NCBI RefSeq assembly: GCF_949628265.1
Contig: NC_088790.1
Location: 5,212,545 to 5,276,544 of the forward strand
Length of the DNA stretch: 64,000 bases
Source: Cloeon dipterum
Lineage: Eukaryota > Arthropoda > Insecta > Ephemeroptera > Baetidae
Direction of reading: 5' to 3'
Below the pieces are notes generated by a model that had not been told where the DNA came from, ran no database searches, and saw nothing but the letters and a program-made list of their open reading frames with translations. Below are positions 11,500-24,012 of this stretch, one piece after another (position 1 is the first letter of the stretch; the number at the start of each line of letters is the position of its first letter). The position numbers and the translations under genes were made by a program.

Positions 11500-11815
11500 T
11501 CAGCTATCTGAAGTCGAGTGGTGTGCAATTCTTTTAAATCTGATCGTCAGGAGTCACATTTCCAAAAACTTCGTATCGCTTATCTCGTCTTCTTGTTCAA
11601 TATCTTACTGATGTAGTTTCACGGGGATTAAAATTAAAATCCATTGTGCAATGAGGTGCAAACAACAAAAAAATTGTATAAAATTACGGTTTTTAGGGTA
11701 AAAAAGGAGGTTTGGAACTCTTAGTCTATTTCGCCTATCTAGAGTTGAGACTTGTCTAGCGGCGTGCATTTTTTTTAAATCTGACCATGAGGGCGTCTTA
11801 ACATTTTTAAAAACC
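11500..11815. repeat. Dispersed repeat family C with internal tandem block
   Basis: CTATCTGAAGTCGAG...GTGTGCA...TTTTAAATCTGATC (11503-11550) recurs in diverged form at 11736-11790 (CTATCTAGAGTTGAG...GCGTGCA...TTTAAATCTGACC). The middle part (TGTGCAATGAGGTGCAAACA, AGGGTAAAAAAGGAG) reappears near 27.6 kb. No coding capacity. Confidence 0.45.
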
Positions 11816-11929
11816 AAGCAAGCACCAATTATGTATTTTTATTTTTTAATAAAAAAATCACATGAAACGCTATTCCAGATTCTAAATTTGTACGCTCTAC
11901 AAGATGTCAATATCAAAAGCAATAAATTT

Positions 11930-12050
11930 CAAAATATTCATTTTCAAATTCGAGTTCTATTTTAAAACTCAATTTTGAGCTTCCACTTTGAGGTCAACTA
12001 AAAAGTTGCTTCACTTAACGAGACAAGTTCAACGGTGACCGAGTTTTTAT
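11930..12050 (+). repeat. Dispersed repeat family D, copy 1
   Basis: GAGGTCAAC, AAAGTTGCTTCACTTAACGA and AGTTCAACGG match GAGGTCGAC, AAAGTTGTTTCATTTGACGA and AGTTTAACGG at 18965-19025, with weaker similarity for some tens of bases upstream. Function unknown. Confidence 0.45.
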
Positions 12051-12599
12051 TCTAGTACCGATTTGATATGATTTGAAGAAAACTCAAAAATTCAAAATCT
12101 CGCAATTCAAGTTAACAGTCAAATAGGACCTAGTTTTCATCAAGATACTCAGAGCCCTGTGAGTCCTCTACTGGAAATAGATTCAGCAGGGTTTAATATC
12201 CAATATACCTTCAAAAATTTCGAATATATAAAGCTAGAAACAGAATTTCTGACTAAAAACAAACCAAAAACTATTTTTCTCTCACCTAGAATGGCGTGAG
12301 ATCCAAAAATTTGGTTAATGTCAAATATATTTTAGCCGTTTAGGTGATTTTATATCGTTTAAATTCCTTAGAATTGCATGAATCGTGCATACTTGGTGTT
12401 CCTATACAATGATTGGAAGCGCAGAACAAAAAAATTGTTCTCATTTTGGTAAGAGATTTTCTCTCAAGTAATTGCGTTAAAATTGTGTCAACTCCCAACA
12501 TGTGTAATTCTTTCAAATTACAAAATGAGCCGCGCAATGAATCGTCCGAGAATGAAGCAATAACCGTAACAACTTATTCCTGAACGGCTTAATTTTAAG

Positions 12600-13230
12600 T
12601 ATGTGAGATAAACGCGTGCGCGCGCGTATATATGTTTTAACGGGATTATATATTGGAAGTCGTTAAGCGCAAATTGTACGAAATCGAGCGCGTCCAGCAG
12701 TAATGTGAAATTAAAGTGTTGCTCTGCTGAATGGAGCGGATCCGAATATTTCTTTCTTTATTCGCACACATCCTCTCGATGGCTGCTGGTAATCTCTGTT
12801 TCGGGGTCTGCCAATTACCCAGATAAACGGCGGGGCACAAAGAATTGGTGTCAGATCGGCCGCGCGGCTGCATTGTCCGAGAGTCGATTGGGTTGCGTTT
12901 GTTGTGATTTAGGAGAAAGTCGCGCCGGCGATTGGTTCTTTTATTGTGATGTTTTCGTTTCGGCGGCACGATCGGAGGCGCGATCAGCGAGAGAAAAAGA
13001 GAGAGAAGCAGAGCAAAATTTACTTTCATATTAATGAAGTGGGCTGCGCATAAGCAGATGCCAGCAGCCGTGCGTTTCGATCTTTCGCACTCAGAATACA
13101 AGCGATCGTGGTGGCCAAAGGGTTGTCAGTCGAAAGTAGACTGTTTTCATTATGTAGATGCGCGAGGCGCTAAAGTTCGCTGTATATTGCGGAGAGAAGA
13201 TGATAGTAAAAAGTAAAAGATTAGCCGTCA
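12600..13230. other. GC-rich block, possible promoter or enhancer
   Basis: This block is clearly richer in GC and CpG than its surroundings. It has a purine/pyrimidine-alternating run near 12615-12632, an inverted CCAAT box (GATTGG near 12930) and GAGA-rich stretches near 12985-13010. Frames open on both strands reflect composition; none resembles a known protein. Confidence 0.3.
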
Positions 13231-13842
13231 CTTTTACCGTCGCTTTCTCGCGAAAATAGTGACAGGACAATCAGATGAGAATTTCGGTTGCTCGGTTGGT
13301 TTGAATTTAAGAGATTTAATTTTGGTTACAACAAGCGATAAACCCAATAAACTTAATAAATTGCAATGTATTTCTTATTCAACATATCTTTCAAATTTCT
13401 TATAATGGATCATAATTTAATTTTTACACTGCAAGAGAAGATTGACTTCCATATTTTTATATGTGAATTCAAGTAAATTTATTTCTTTTTTATGTTTGTT
13501 TCAACAAGTAAATTGACAAATTTAATTTTTATCTCTTATTAATGCAATTAAAAACTAAACTATTTTATTAATTACATAAGTAAACTTTAATCTTAATTGG
13601 TTAAAAATACCTAATTTTAACTTACTTTTGTATTATTTGTATTCTGTCGTTTTTCATGTTGATCTTAGCTCTGCAAATAAAACCAAACCTATACATTCAT
13701 TGTCTTCAAACAACCAAAACGGATTCGATTGTTCCAAACTTAATTACCAAATTTGAACCATGAACACTAATGTGCTTAAAGATATTATATAAAATTAATA
13801 TATGCTTTCCTGATACTTACCCTCTACGGTTTAATTTTCTCT

Positions 13843-13866
13843 TGGAAGGGTTTGAAAACCCTTCCA
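13843..13866. repeat. Perfect 11-bp inverted repeat with 2-base loop
   Basis: TGGAAGGGTTT / AAACCCTTCCA separated by GA. On the minus strand it lies about 15 bases upstream of a strong 5' splice-site sequence (GG|GTAAGTATC), so it could sit in a non-coding exon. No conserved miRNA seed was recognised. Confidence 0.45.
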
Positions 13867-16800
13867 TGAAAAATATGCTCATTTTTGTAAGAGAGAAAGT
13901 GCTGAAAAATTGAATTTATTTTTGCAATTGATTTCAAGAAATACGTACGCTGAATAAGTTTTGATTTAAATCAGAGTTAAATTAATACACTAATAATATT
14001 CCCAATTCGGCAAATCCTTGCACACCTCCCGTGTTGTAATAGGGGAATTAAATAATTTGGTTATGCGCTCGAGAAGAAATCGATTTTACAATGGCTACTA
14101 TCCCTGAGGCAAAAAACTGGGAATGGAGAAGGCCTAAGAATTGTTAGCAAAAATAATATCAAACGTACTCAACCTACCCAGCCTTTGCGAAATCGTTATT
14201 AATTGAATTACCACAGCATTTTTCCTTTTTCAAGATAAATAATATAGCTTTTATTTCTCAATGGGAGAAAATAAATATCTCGATCGGCACTTTTCTCCAT
14301 TAAAATCCTCTTAATTGGGTGGCAGTTGGCAACATTGAAGAAGGTAAACGAATTTTCTGTTCCAAGAAATTCCATTGTCTTTTCCCTCTTTAAAAATAGC
14401 TGACAGTTAATTTGTTGTAAAAGGGTGTATTTTTATCACAGGAAGTCTAAGTTACTCGTTCTCTCTTTTCGTTTGTATTTGTACTTATTGTCAGAGATAA
14501 GTGCCGGTAGACGGTTTCAATGATTACGGATTTTCTCTGCATGGATTTTGTTTTGGAGGAAAATTGCTGCTGATCCAATGCCTGCAGAAACAGCTGCTGT
14601 ACAGTACAATAGCGTGTAATATTAATATTACTTTTCTTTTACAATATTTTCAATTTATTTCGCCTTTCATAAAATTATTTTTATTAAATTTATCCCATGT
14701 TTTTTTCTGTTTGAAGAACGAAAAGTTCGATAATTATTAAAGGAATAGGCACTCAATAAGAAAAGACTAATGTTCGTCAAAACCACACTTGAGCCTTTCT
14801 TTCCCCGCGGATAATGGTTGGAAAGCTCGTCAGCATTTGGTTGGGCGGCCAGCATAATTTTTTCAGTTAGGGTCGATGAATCCGGTGAATGAAAGTAGTC
14901 GCGAGCGCACGCGGCGCGAATGTATGCAATTAAGCCAAACCAGTTCAAATAGAGGAAGACAGGCACTGCAGGTGTACACACGTCGAGTAAAAAAATGAAA
15001 ATGCACGCTGCTTCCTGAAGTGAAATCATATCATGCGCTTCCACTCTATTATGTCGCGTCTGTAAAAATGTTAGCTCGCGGCAAGTCCGCGTGTACTACA
15101 ACAGGTTAGCATTGTGCGCCGCCGGACGCACACACGCTCGCTGAATGCAAATTAAAGAATTTGTCGCTGATGTGCGTGCTGCGAGATTAGCTAAACTCGG
15201 TTTTTATTCATTAAATTTAAAGTGCTTCAGACTGAGTTAGGCAACATCACGTACGTTTGCAATTTGAAAAGGACGTGGACCTCTTGCAAAAATGCCAGCT
15301 GGTGTGGATTTGCAAATTAACTTAACTCCGTCTGGAATGCCATAAAGCCAAATAAGTTGTTTTCATACCAATTCTGCGAAGATTTTAACAGTTAATGCGA
15401 ATTTAAAAATAGACTTCAGTGGTTTTCCGGAAATTTGATTAAGTGTAAAACTGCCCAGTGATAAAAATAGGAAATTTAAGAAAATTTTCATTTTTCAATG
15501 CAAATATTTCACAAAATTGCTATGTTTTGAGGGAGATCTTAAGGCTTAGAAAATGAGCTCCATTATTTAATCAAAGGGTGGTGCGATATAATTTTCATCA
15601 GTCTTAAGCTAAACACTGAATCTATAGGACGGTATGAAAACCAAAATTCTTCCAATATAACGCCTTCCTTCAAAAAACCTCAACCAATGAACGCACTAAA
15701 TTCAAAAAATCTTGAAATAAAAACCAGAACCTAACTTTTGGTTTAGTCTTTGCACCTCTATTCTAGTTTTGTGAGTCCGTGATGATAGTTTAAAATAAAT
15801 TTGGGACATTCTTGATTGATCATAGGCTTTATCTGTCAGGTTAGACGTTTCCTGCGAAGAATTTCTGTTTTCCAGGGGGTGAAAAAGGGTTCTATACGGG
15901 TGGCACCCTTTCGATTACTTTAGAAGTTTTATTAACTATTATTTTAAATTTTCATAAAAATAAAAAGATCGTTCACAAGAAACTACATAAAAAATTAAAC
16001 CGGGAACCTTGCAAGAGAACTTTATTCAAATCCACAAATCACGTTTTTTTATATTTTTTTACCACAAATCTGACTGCTTGGTCTTTCCATTCCTAAATGT
16101 CACTTGCCGCGGTGCACCAGGAAATGCTGACCCAGCTAATAAATCTTTCAGATGCCTTCCTAAATATAAAGAAACTGTTTCCTAGCAGCAACAGACGCGA
16201 AAGAAAAATAACAAATCATAAAATTGATGATGCGAAAAATCGCGCCGTCAACGCTTTAAATCATTATCATTAACAAAAGCTTTTCGCTCTCTCAGGGTCT
16301 TTGAACCTGGTCAGACGAGATTAAAGAATTTTAAGAAAGTTACACGCGCAATCCGCTCGCATCCAACGCACTGCTGTTATTTATGATTAATAAATGGTCT
16401 GGTTTTCGCACTTGGCGGTGCATTCAAATTGGACCAGCGAAAGTTGTCCCTGCGCTTTCGTTAATTAATGCCGGCTGACGTCGAGCGTACTTTTTTACAA
16501 AGTCAAATAAGGTATTAAGACCTTGCCCATAATTGTGCCACTCGACAGGTGGGAGACTTAGGCATGGACCGCTTCGGAGGGCACTGACTGAGATATTGCC
16601 AAACTGAGACAGCAGAGAACGGTGCTTAAATACTACATGACAAATTGGTGAAATTGCACGTATCCCACGCTCCATTGTAAAATTTTCTGTCTTGACAACC
16701 ACCGATGATGATTCACTTATAATAACTGTGAGCAGGAAATCATTTATAACTTTATTTGGAAGATTCATTGTGTTAAAACCATAGAAAACTTATTATATGC

Positions 16801-18889
16801 CACCATTGTCTGTGGAGAAAGGTGTTTATTGTGCGGTCGGGAATGCTCTTATCATCAATTAGGGACATCTTTAACTGTTGCTAACAAGTCGTTTAATAAA
16901 CAGCTCTAGGCCTGATGTGCATGTGATTGATGGGAAATAAATTCCAAGAATAAATTTATTGCATATCTAACACACTTTCATGTCTGCAGAGCCTCAAACA
17001 GTAGAAATAAAATGCCTTGAAATGCTATGCGTTGGAATTTGTCAGTTTAAATTAAATAGTTGAAAAATTATTGTAAAGTGTGGCCCATTTATATAAGATC
17101 TGTCCAATATTTGTAAAGAGAATGTGTATTGCAACACTGAAAGTGAGATAAAATGTATTCAAATACACAATTCTCTCACGAATCAAGACAATAGTTTTTT
17201 TTGCAGTAGCACATCATTTGCATAGATGTGCGTATCTTTTATTTCGTGTGGCCAAAGAGGATATGACAAGAAGACATGCAAATGATTGGGCGTCAGCCAA
17301 ACTGGGTGCAAAGCCAGACGGCCCAAGTGCCGCGTCTCATAAGAAATGAAGAGGAAGTGGGAGGCACTGATGATTCCTTTCAAAGGGTGTCCAGTTGAAG
17401 AAAAGCCAAAATGATTAACGACACTTTCAGCGAGTAAAAAATTATACAATAAATTAAACACCAAGCAGTTTCAAACCACGTATCTTGAGTGTATTAATGA
17501 GCTATGCGCCATGTTACTGCCACCAAGACGATTTTTTTTATTATATTTCTAAAAACAAAAATTGCTTGTTTAGTACTGGTATTTTTTGTTCATGATTTAA
17601 AATTTCTAATTAGATACTTTCAATGTTCAACAGAAAAAAATCGTTGTCTCGAAAGCTCTGTATAACTTCAATTAAATGTTTTTAAATTTAAACAAAATAA
17701 AACCAATAGCAAAATAAAAAAAAACACGCGTAGCTTTTTTACTTAATAAATTTTTAGAAGCACAGTAAAGTACAATTAGGTGTGATTTTTGGGGTGCAAT
17801 TTCTTAATACAATAATTTTTAAGTAATGCATGGTTTTCGTATTTTTCTTTGCGTTTAAAAAACAAGTTGTAGAAAAAAGAGCCTTTATATTGCTAAAAAA
17901 AACCACTGAACAGTATTTATTTTCAACTGTCAAACCTAATTTAATTTAGCATTGTATAAAAAAGCAATTAACTGTCGAGCCTAATAGTAATGCCAACGCG
18001 CTGCAGAAAAACCGCAAACAATAATATCTCACCATTGAACAGCACACAAAGAAAGAAATACGACAAGCGCCACCGCGGTATCGTAGGAGATTGGATCATT
18101 TCAAGGCGCACGCAGTCTTGAATGTCGCACATTTGCACACTCATCCATCTCAAATGCTCTCTGTGCACACGTGGTTCTGTATGAGTAAACGTGGATAATT
18201 AATCAGCACACAGTTGCGTATTTGGAGGGCATCCCCTTGAACGCGCAATCGAGATCGTGTTCGATGTCGGTTTCGCACAGATGCAGGCTGCGGGTACGCT
18301 ATATGACTGTATTGTTGATAGATATTATTGCAGCCCCACATATTAATGATACACGAGATATAAAGCTAATATAGCACAATGTTCTCAAGTGTCGCGCGGA
18401 TTGGCAGGCGTGTCGCATTGTATGCGTCTCAGTCGCTGCACGTCATTCGCGATTTTATCTTCGTGATTTAATTCTGGTAGCAATCTGATTCGCCGTCGGA
18501 ATACTGAATGAGATACACATGCGTGTGCCCTAAAATTTGACCTTGAGTGACATAATTTTATTTTGGGCGGTCCGCGCTGCTCACACACATGGCCCAAAGG
18601 TGACATTTTATCGATTCGTGTCTGCGATTGACAACATTTATTTCGGATAAAGTAGGCCATATGTCTGGTGAAAATATATTTTATCTGTTATTTATGGTGA
18701 AATTGATGATTTGAAATATTATTGATTATTTTTTTATTTAATAAATCACAGCTTTCCTCAGAGGAAAATAAGAATAAATAATAATTGGCTGAATTATTTG
18801 ACATGGCCAGTTTTGCAGTCTATTTCAATGCTATGTTAATTTGAGATGAATATCTGTTTTGAAAATTCTTAATAGATGGAAAACCAAAT

Positions 18890-19030
18890 TTTATTATTCA
18901 TTTTTAAATCTGAGTTACATTTCGGAAATTTGATTTTACGGACCTTGACCTCTTACTTAATACTTAGAGGTCGACAGCAAAGTTGTTTCATTTGACGAGA
19001 CGGAGTTTAACGGTTTTCACCAAATGGTTT
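18890..19030 (+). repeat. Dispersed repeat family D, copy 2
   Basis: Same orientation and landmark order as 11930-12050 (see that entry). Both copies are diverged; full boundaries could not be set. Confidence 0.45.
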
Positions 19031-19869
19031 AAGAAAGGTTATAACTGAAAAATCCCGGGTTTTTATCTGTGAGAGTGTCTGGGGTTTCCCAACAGAGATT
19101 TGCCGGTCAACTAGGACAAAGTCGTTGCAACAACAACAAAAAAGTAAGAAAATATATTAGTCTACCAAGGATATAATTAAATCTCTTTTGAAAATTTTAG
19201 ACACAATTTTATAAATAAATTTTCTTTATTTGTTATTCCTTCAACTAACATAAAACTTCAGAGCTCCTGAATTATTTAGATTTTTATGTTGAAAATATAA
19301 ATGTATTTTACCAGGGCACACTTGGTGCATTTAATTATTTTGAATGAAAAGTGTTCCACGTTTTGGTCGTTGTGATGTTTAAAGAGAAGGTCGTGATGAG
19401 TAGGAGAGGCACAGAAGAAAAATTATGATTAATAAATTCCACTTTCCACCTGTCTGCCTGAAACTGCCTGCCTGCGTAATGACGGCTCCCGCGTTTCTTT
19501 GTTATTCATTTTCATCAATTTCTCTCAAATTTGCAAATGAGAAAGCTAAACGGCATCATTAAAAGTCACGGAATATAATTTCCCGCATGCACACGAAAGT
19601 CGCCTGGCTCCTTTTTCCAATCACGTCCGCTGACATTGCAATCAAACATGTGAAAATTCACGCTGATAATCACACATATTAACCTAGCTGAATAGAGAGA
19701 GAATCGTGAGGATCGGAAAGATGAGACGTCGTGTGCTTTTCAAGGCGCAAAGAGCAAGTGAAATGCCTTTCGTCCCGAGAGTGATTCGATTTCATGCAAA
19801 TCTGTCGAGCCGTCAGCGGCACACATTTTTCTCTCCAAGCTGCACGCGTGTATGAATGTATTTTAATTT

Positions 19870-20330
19870 GTTCTCTGCTTTGAATGGATTTGCTTTGGGA
19901 GAATTTTGAGGCCTCTCTTCGGCTGCAGAATAGTGAAAGGATGATGCTGCAGGAGTTTTTGCTAAGGTTAAAAGCTCGTAGGGGAACAAATTGATTTTTA
20001 ATCAATTTCTGGACATGAAAATTACTCGTATTATAGTTCAAGGGTTTTTAAAAATGAACTTGAGAAAGCCCCACTTACTTCTGAGAAAGCCATTTCTAAT
20101 TGTGAAATTGATTAAAAAAAAGTTAAAACACCGTCTAAAATCAAAAGCAGATTTAAAATTTTCTGGATTTTTTGCCTCTTAATAAGTTTTTGTAGCACAG
20201 GATGTTTACATTAAATTGGAATGGCTTTGAGAGATTTTTGAGGTCTCTCTTCGCCGCTCTTCGGCTGCAGAATAATGCAGCCGAATAGTGAAAGGATGCT
20301 GCTGCTGCAGGTGAGTCTTTGCTTTTTAGA
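19870..20330 (+). repeat. Local direct duplication of a CTTCGGCTGCAGAATA block
   Basis: TTTTGAGGCCTCTCTTCGG..GAATAGTGAAAGGATG (about 19902-19942) is repeated about 330 bp downstream as TTTTTGAGGTCTCTCTTCG..GAATAGTGAAAGGATG (about 20235-20300). Diverged flanks (GAATGGATTTGCTTTG / GGAATGGCTTTGAG) and a shared CTGCAGG tail also match. The downstream copy has an extra internal repeat of the CTGCAGAATA motif and ends in a good donor, CTGCAG|GTGAGT at 20311. No protein coding. Confidence 0.55.
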
Positions 20331-20490
20331 GATGAGTCTGGAGATGACCGCCGCCGGCAAATCACGACTTTTATCCTCGGCAGCTCAGCGTTTGTCCTTT
20401 TTGCTCCATTCTGCTGTTCTCCTGCTGCAACTTTCACATCTCCGCGCGTAACCTCTAAGAATGAATTAGCCGCTGCACAGCAACTGCCGC

Positions 20491-20507
20491 ATGTGTGTGT
20501 GTGTGTC
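20491..20507. repeat. (TG)n microsatellite
   Basis: About seven TG units in a row. Confidence 0.8.
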
Positions 20508-23500
20508 TTGCTCCTTTTCGCCGATTCGCAAACAAAAACAGGTGTGACCGACCTTTTCTGAGCGAGTGCTATTTCAAAAGAAGCAGACGCTCCATTCGCA
20601 ATCGCATTGCCATTTCAAAACCGAGATTCTGCTCCTGCAGATCTGCAGAGACGAGACGCGCGCGGTGCTCTCACTTTCGAGACATGTTGTGCGATTCACC
20701 GAGAGATATTTGTGCCCGTGGCCTGACCTTGAAACAACTGCAAAACCAGCTCTCCAGAAGAGAAAAAAATGGCAAGAGTATAATTTACATTTGGGCCAAT
20801 TCGGACATAAAGGGTTTGAGAGAAAAGTGGCGACGGGCCTGAAAGTTTCTATCGGCGAAAATATACTCATCCTTTCCCAAATGATGCAAATAATGTATAA
20901 TTAATCCATAGGCAATTGCGATAATTACAAGGCGAAAACGTAAAGAGAGTGACTGGGTGACCTTTAAAAATCGTTTTACAGCTTGAAGCAAAAACACATC
21001 GTGGAATTTTGCGGAATAATTGGTAAAAATATTGCTTATGTACCAGTTTTATTAGCTAAAATATAAATAGTTATTGCGGTACTTAATTAATTTCGTCGGT
21101 GATTTTGTTTGTTTATGATGAGATAAAAAATAAAAAAATATATTCGTCTCTATACATACGCAGGAAACGGAAATTTTCTTATGCAAATTTTTTAATTGGC
21201 AAAATGACAATTTATATTTTATCTTTATAAAGAACTTTTCCCGTTTATTGGGATATCAATATGAGTAATTTTTTAACCCTTTGAAATAAAAAATACATCA
21301 AATATTTTTTCTCCTGCAAAAGGAGTAAAATTTTCCACATAAATCTTCACCAAAAGTCATTGATTTCAGAATCTGAATTCTATTTTCCAAGTCGAATTAT
21401 TATTGCCGATGTATGGCTCCAACAATTGTACAAGTTGGCAAGGTGGTTGCCCAAATATGGAGTTGCCAAAATAAATTCGTGCCACACAAGGCCAGGCCAA
21501 AGGAGAGACACACATAATAAATCGAATCTCATTCTGCATTCCGCCAGCGACTGAGTGCCAAGATTGTGCCCACCTTCGCTTGTTCCTTGCATTTCATTAC
21601 GGCCTTTTAGACAATTGCTTTAACTGCGATCAAAGCAAAAGGTTAAAAATAGTGCTACAACCTTGATTGTACTCGAACGACCGGTCGATCGATGAATTAA
21701 TGCGATCAAATGCATTAAGCATGTTTCAATAAGTGCTGCGCGGAAATCTGAAAAACCAGTCGTATTATAAACGATTAGGTCAGGGTGATAACGCACTGGA
21801 AAAACTGGCTTTTGTTCTTAAAGTGGATCTGTGCTGCATAAGGGCTGAGCCCAGGCTCTGAAAACAGAGTTCAGAAATGTCCAAAATCACGCTCTTTGAT
21901 CTTTAGAATTTCATAATTCGGTTCTCTAACAAATTCCAAAATGTGTCCCGTAAAATTCTTTGTTGGATAGGTTATACAACCCCCAACCGCCCCCTTGGCC
22001 CTCGATTGTAGTCCACGGGGCGCGCACGGGACGAAAAACCTTCCATTTTTTCTGTTAAAATCACCCATGGCTCCAAATCAACCAAAACCTGGCGGAAAAC
22101 TTAATTTGCATTGTTCTTCATTGAATCACGGGGTTTCATCCCCCGGCTCCGATGCCCCAAACCCCCTCACTATAGTTCGTGGAACTGAAACAGCGCCAAA
22201 AAATTGGATCACCAACTAATTGAAGTCATTAATAATAAATAAATTGTAATTCTTATCCTGTATCGATCCACTTTAATTCATTAAATAATTACGGATGGTG
22301 TGGAAATGAAAAAAATGGACGCTGCACAGACGAGAGCATCTCAATATCCTGTCAGACCGACGCGTTTATTGCTTGCATGATGCTGCTTTATTATATTTTC
22401 TTCCATGCTGCGGTGTCGGAATGCGGCTTTGCGTATAAGAAAAATGCACCTCGGATGTGTGTGTGTGTTCGTTTTATCTGCGCCCGCGCGCGCGGTGCAC
22501 TTGCAATTTGCAGTCCGAGGACGTAATAATAGCACATGGTTGTAAACTAATTACGAGCGATGAAGATTCCTCAGCCTTGTAACCTTCTTTCCGCTCCACT
22601 TCGTCATTCCAGATACCTGGGTTGCATAATAATCTCGTTTCTGATCGCCTAATTGCAGCACGATTCGAATTTTTGCGTCGATAAATTATTACGAATCGCG
22701 AGAGTGCAGCTGCTGTTGCGAAATGCTGGAATTCGCGCCTTAATGAATGCAGCACGAGCCGAAACGAAATTTATGCGCCTTTTTACGATGTGTGCCTTTT
22801 GAACGTGTGAATGCACAATTGGGCAGACGAACTTTCGCGACTTTGTGCGGCGTTTTACTCGCAGGGAAATGCACATGGTGAAAAGTGATAAAGGGCGAAT
22901 GTGAAATCACGGAACAATCAGCCGCCGCCGTGCGCATCCTCTACGCTCGAAACAATGACAATTTCTCTCACAGCACATCATGAAAACGTTTCTCACACTC
23001 GATAGGGCATAAACAAAGATATGGTATGAATGTAATGGACGACTATTTAAAAAAGGTATTATCGACTTAAAAGAAGAACGACGACGCGACTGGAAAGTTA
23101 ACCTCCGTTTCTAAACAAATACCGCGTGGCTCTAATTAAGTCAATCTCAGGCTCCTTTCCTCTCAATACATAATATTAAAAATCTCTTCTTTCCCTTTCT
23201 AATGTTAATGGCCTCTCGAAAAACACGCTGTTACGAAACTGTCCTTTCTTTGTTCTGGTATCGCGACGTTTATATGTTATGCACAAAATCATTTCTAACT
23301 TTGACTCAAAAATGTTCTAATAATTGGGAAGGAGCTAAAATTTTGCCAGGTCGTCGTTTAAATTGGCTTCAAAGTTTGCATGCTAATGAACTGTATATGA
23401 TTTACTTCACAATTTTTGCTCAAAATTCGCACACCGACGGGAGCAATCGAAATCAAGTGGAAAATCATTGACAAAAACCGTTTAATTTTTCTAGAAATGT

Positions 23501-23943
23501 GTTTATCACTGTAAACCCTTCTAAATTCAATTAAACACTTGCTAAAGGTAACAACGCAGTTGTAGTTAAGATCAACTTTAACTCTTCAACCTCAGCTGCA
23601 GCCGTCAAGCGAGAAGAGGAAAAATGCGTTTGAATATGGAAAGGTGCTCACAGCACACACCTGCGGACTTAATTGAATACTTTGTGAAGTGAAAACTAGC
23701 AACCTATACTCTGGAAATAACTCGATACGTCGTCGTGTATTTCCATAATAATTGAACGCGGGTAGAAATCCTCGACGAAATAGGTTATTGCGCCTGCCTG
23801 CTTCTTTTTTGACGAGAGATACACAATAAAAGCTGCGCTGCACGCTGGCCTACTCAAATCTGTGACATTTATATATATTATGTGTTTGTTGGCCTCTCGC
23901 TTGCTGCGGCCACAATGGCATTCCCTCGCGTCGTGTATGGAAT

Positions 23944-24012
23944 GGACGAATGTACAAATTGAAACAAGCTCCGCATTCGTGGTTGGAAAAGACTGACGGT
24001 TATTTATTAATC
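23944..24012 (+). mobile_element. Fragment of Ty1/copia reverse transcriptase (fossil)
   Basis: The + strand frame reads MYKLKQAPHSWLEKTDGYL from 23950, close to the copia-type motif YGLKQAPRAWYEKLD (11 of about 18 positions alike, from memory of the family). Similarity stops on both sides; no other pol, gag or LTR sequence was seen. It is either a very short retrotransposon remnant or a coincidence. Confidence 0.4.

Larger units (their letters stand above)
7744..12599. other. Gene-free AT-rich region with degraded repeats
   Basis: No coding exon was recognised on either strand; the open frames here are short and have AT-driven composition. It contains one copy of the GGCGT repeat (8.1-8.35 kb) and two other repeat families (11.5-12.05 kb). 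CATATAAT near 8754, followed by TCAGTCAGTC at 8773-8782 and CAG|GTG at 8808, is a weak promoter/exon-like arrangement on the + strand. Confidence 0.5.
13231..19859. other. Gene-free region
   Basis: AT-rich, no recognised exon. Notable only for the 24-base palindrome at 13843-13866, a GC-rich patch around 14.8-15.2 kb and one family D repeat copy at 18.9-19.03 kb. Confidence 0.5.

Noticed and set aside
12646-13101. 151-codon minus and 109-codon plus overlapping frames
   Set aside because: Both arise from a GC-rich block; neither shows domain-like sequence or conserved motifs.
14667-15044. 125-codon minus-strand frame with hydrophobic parts
   Set aside because: No motif, no splice support, and AT-rich tail; likely chance.
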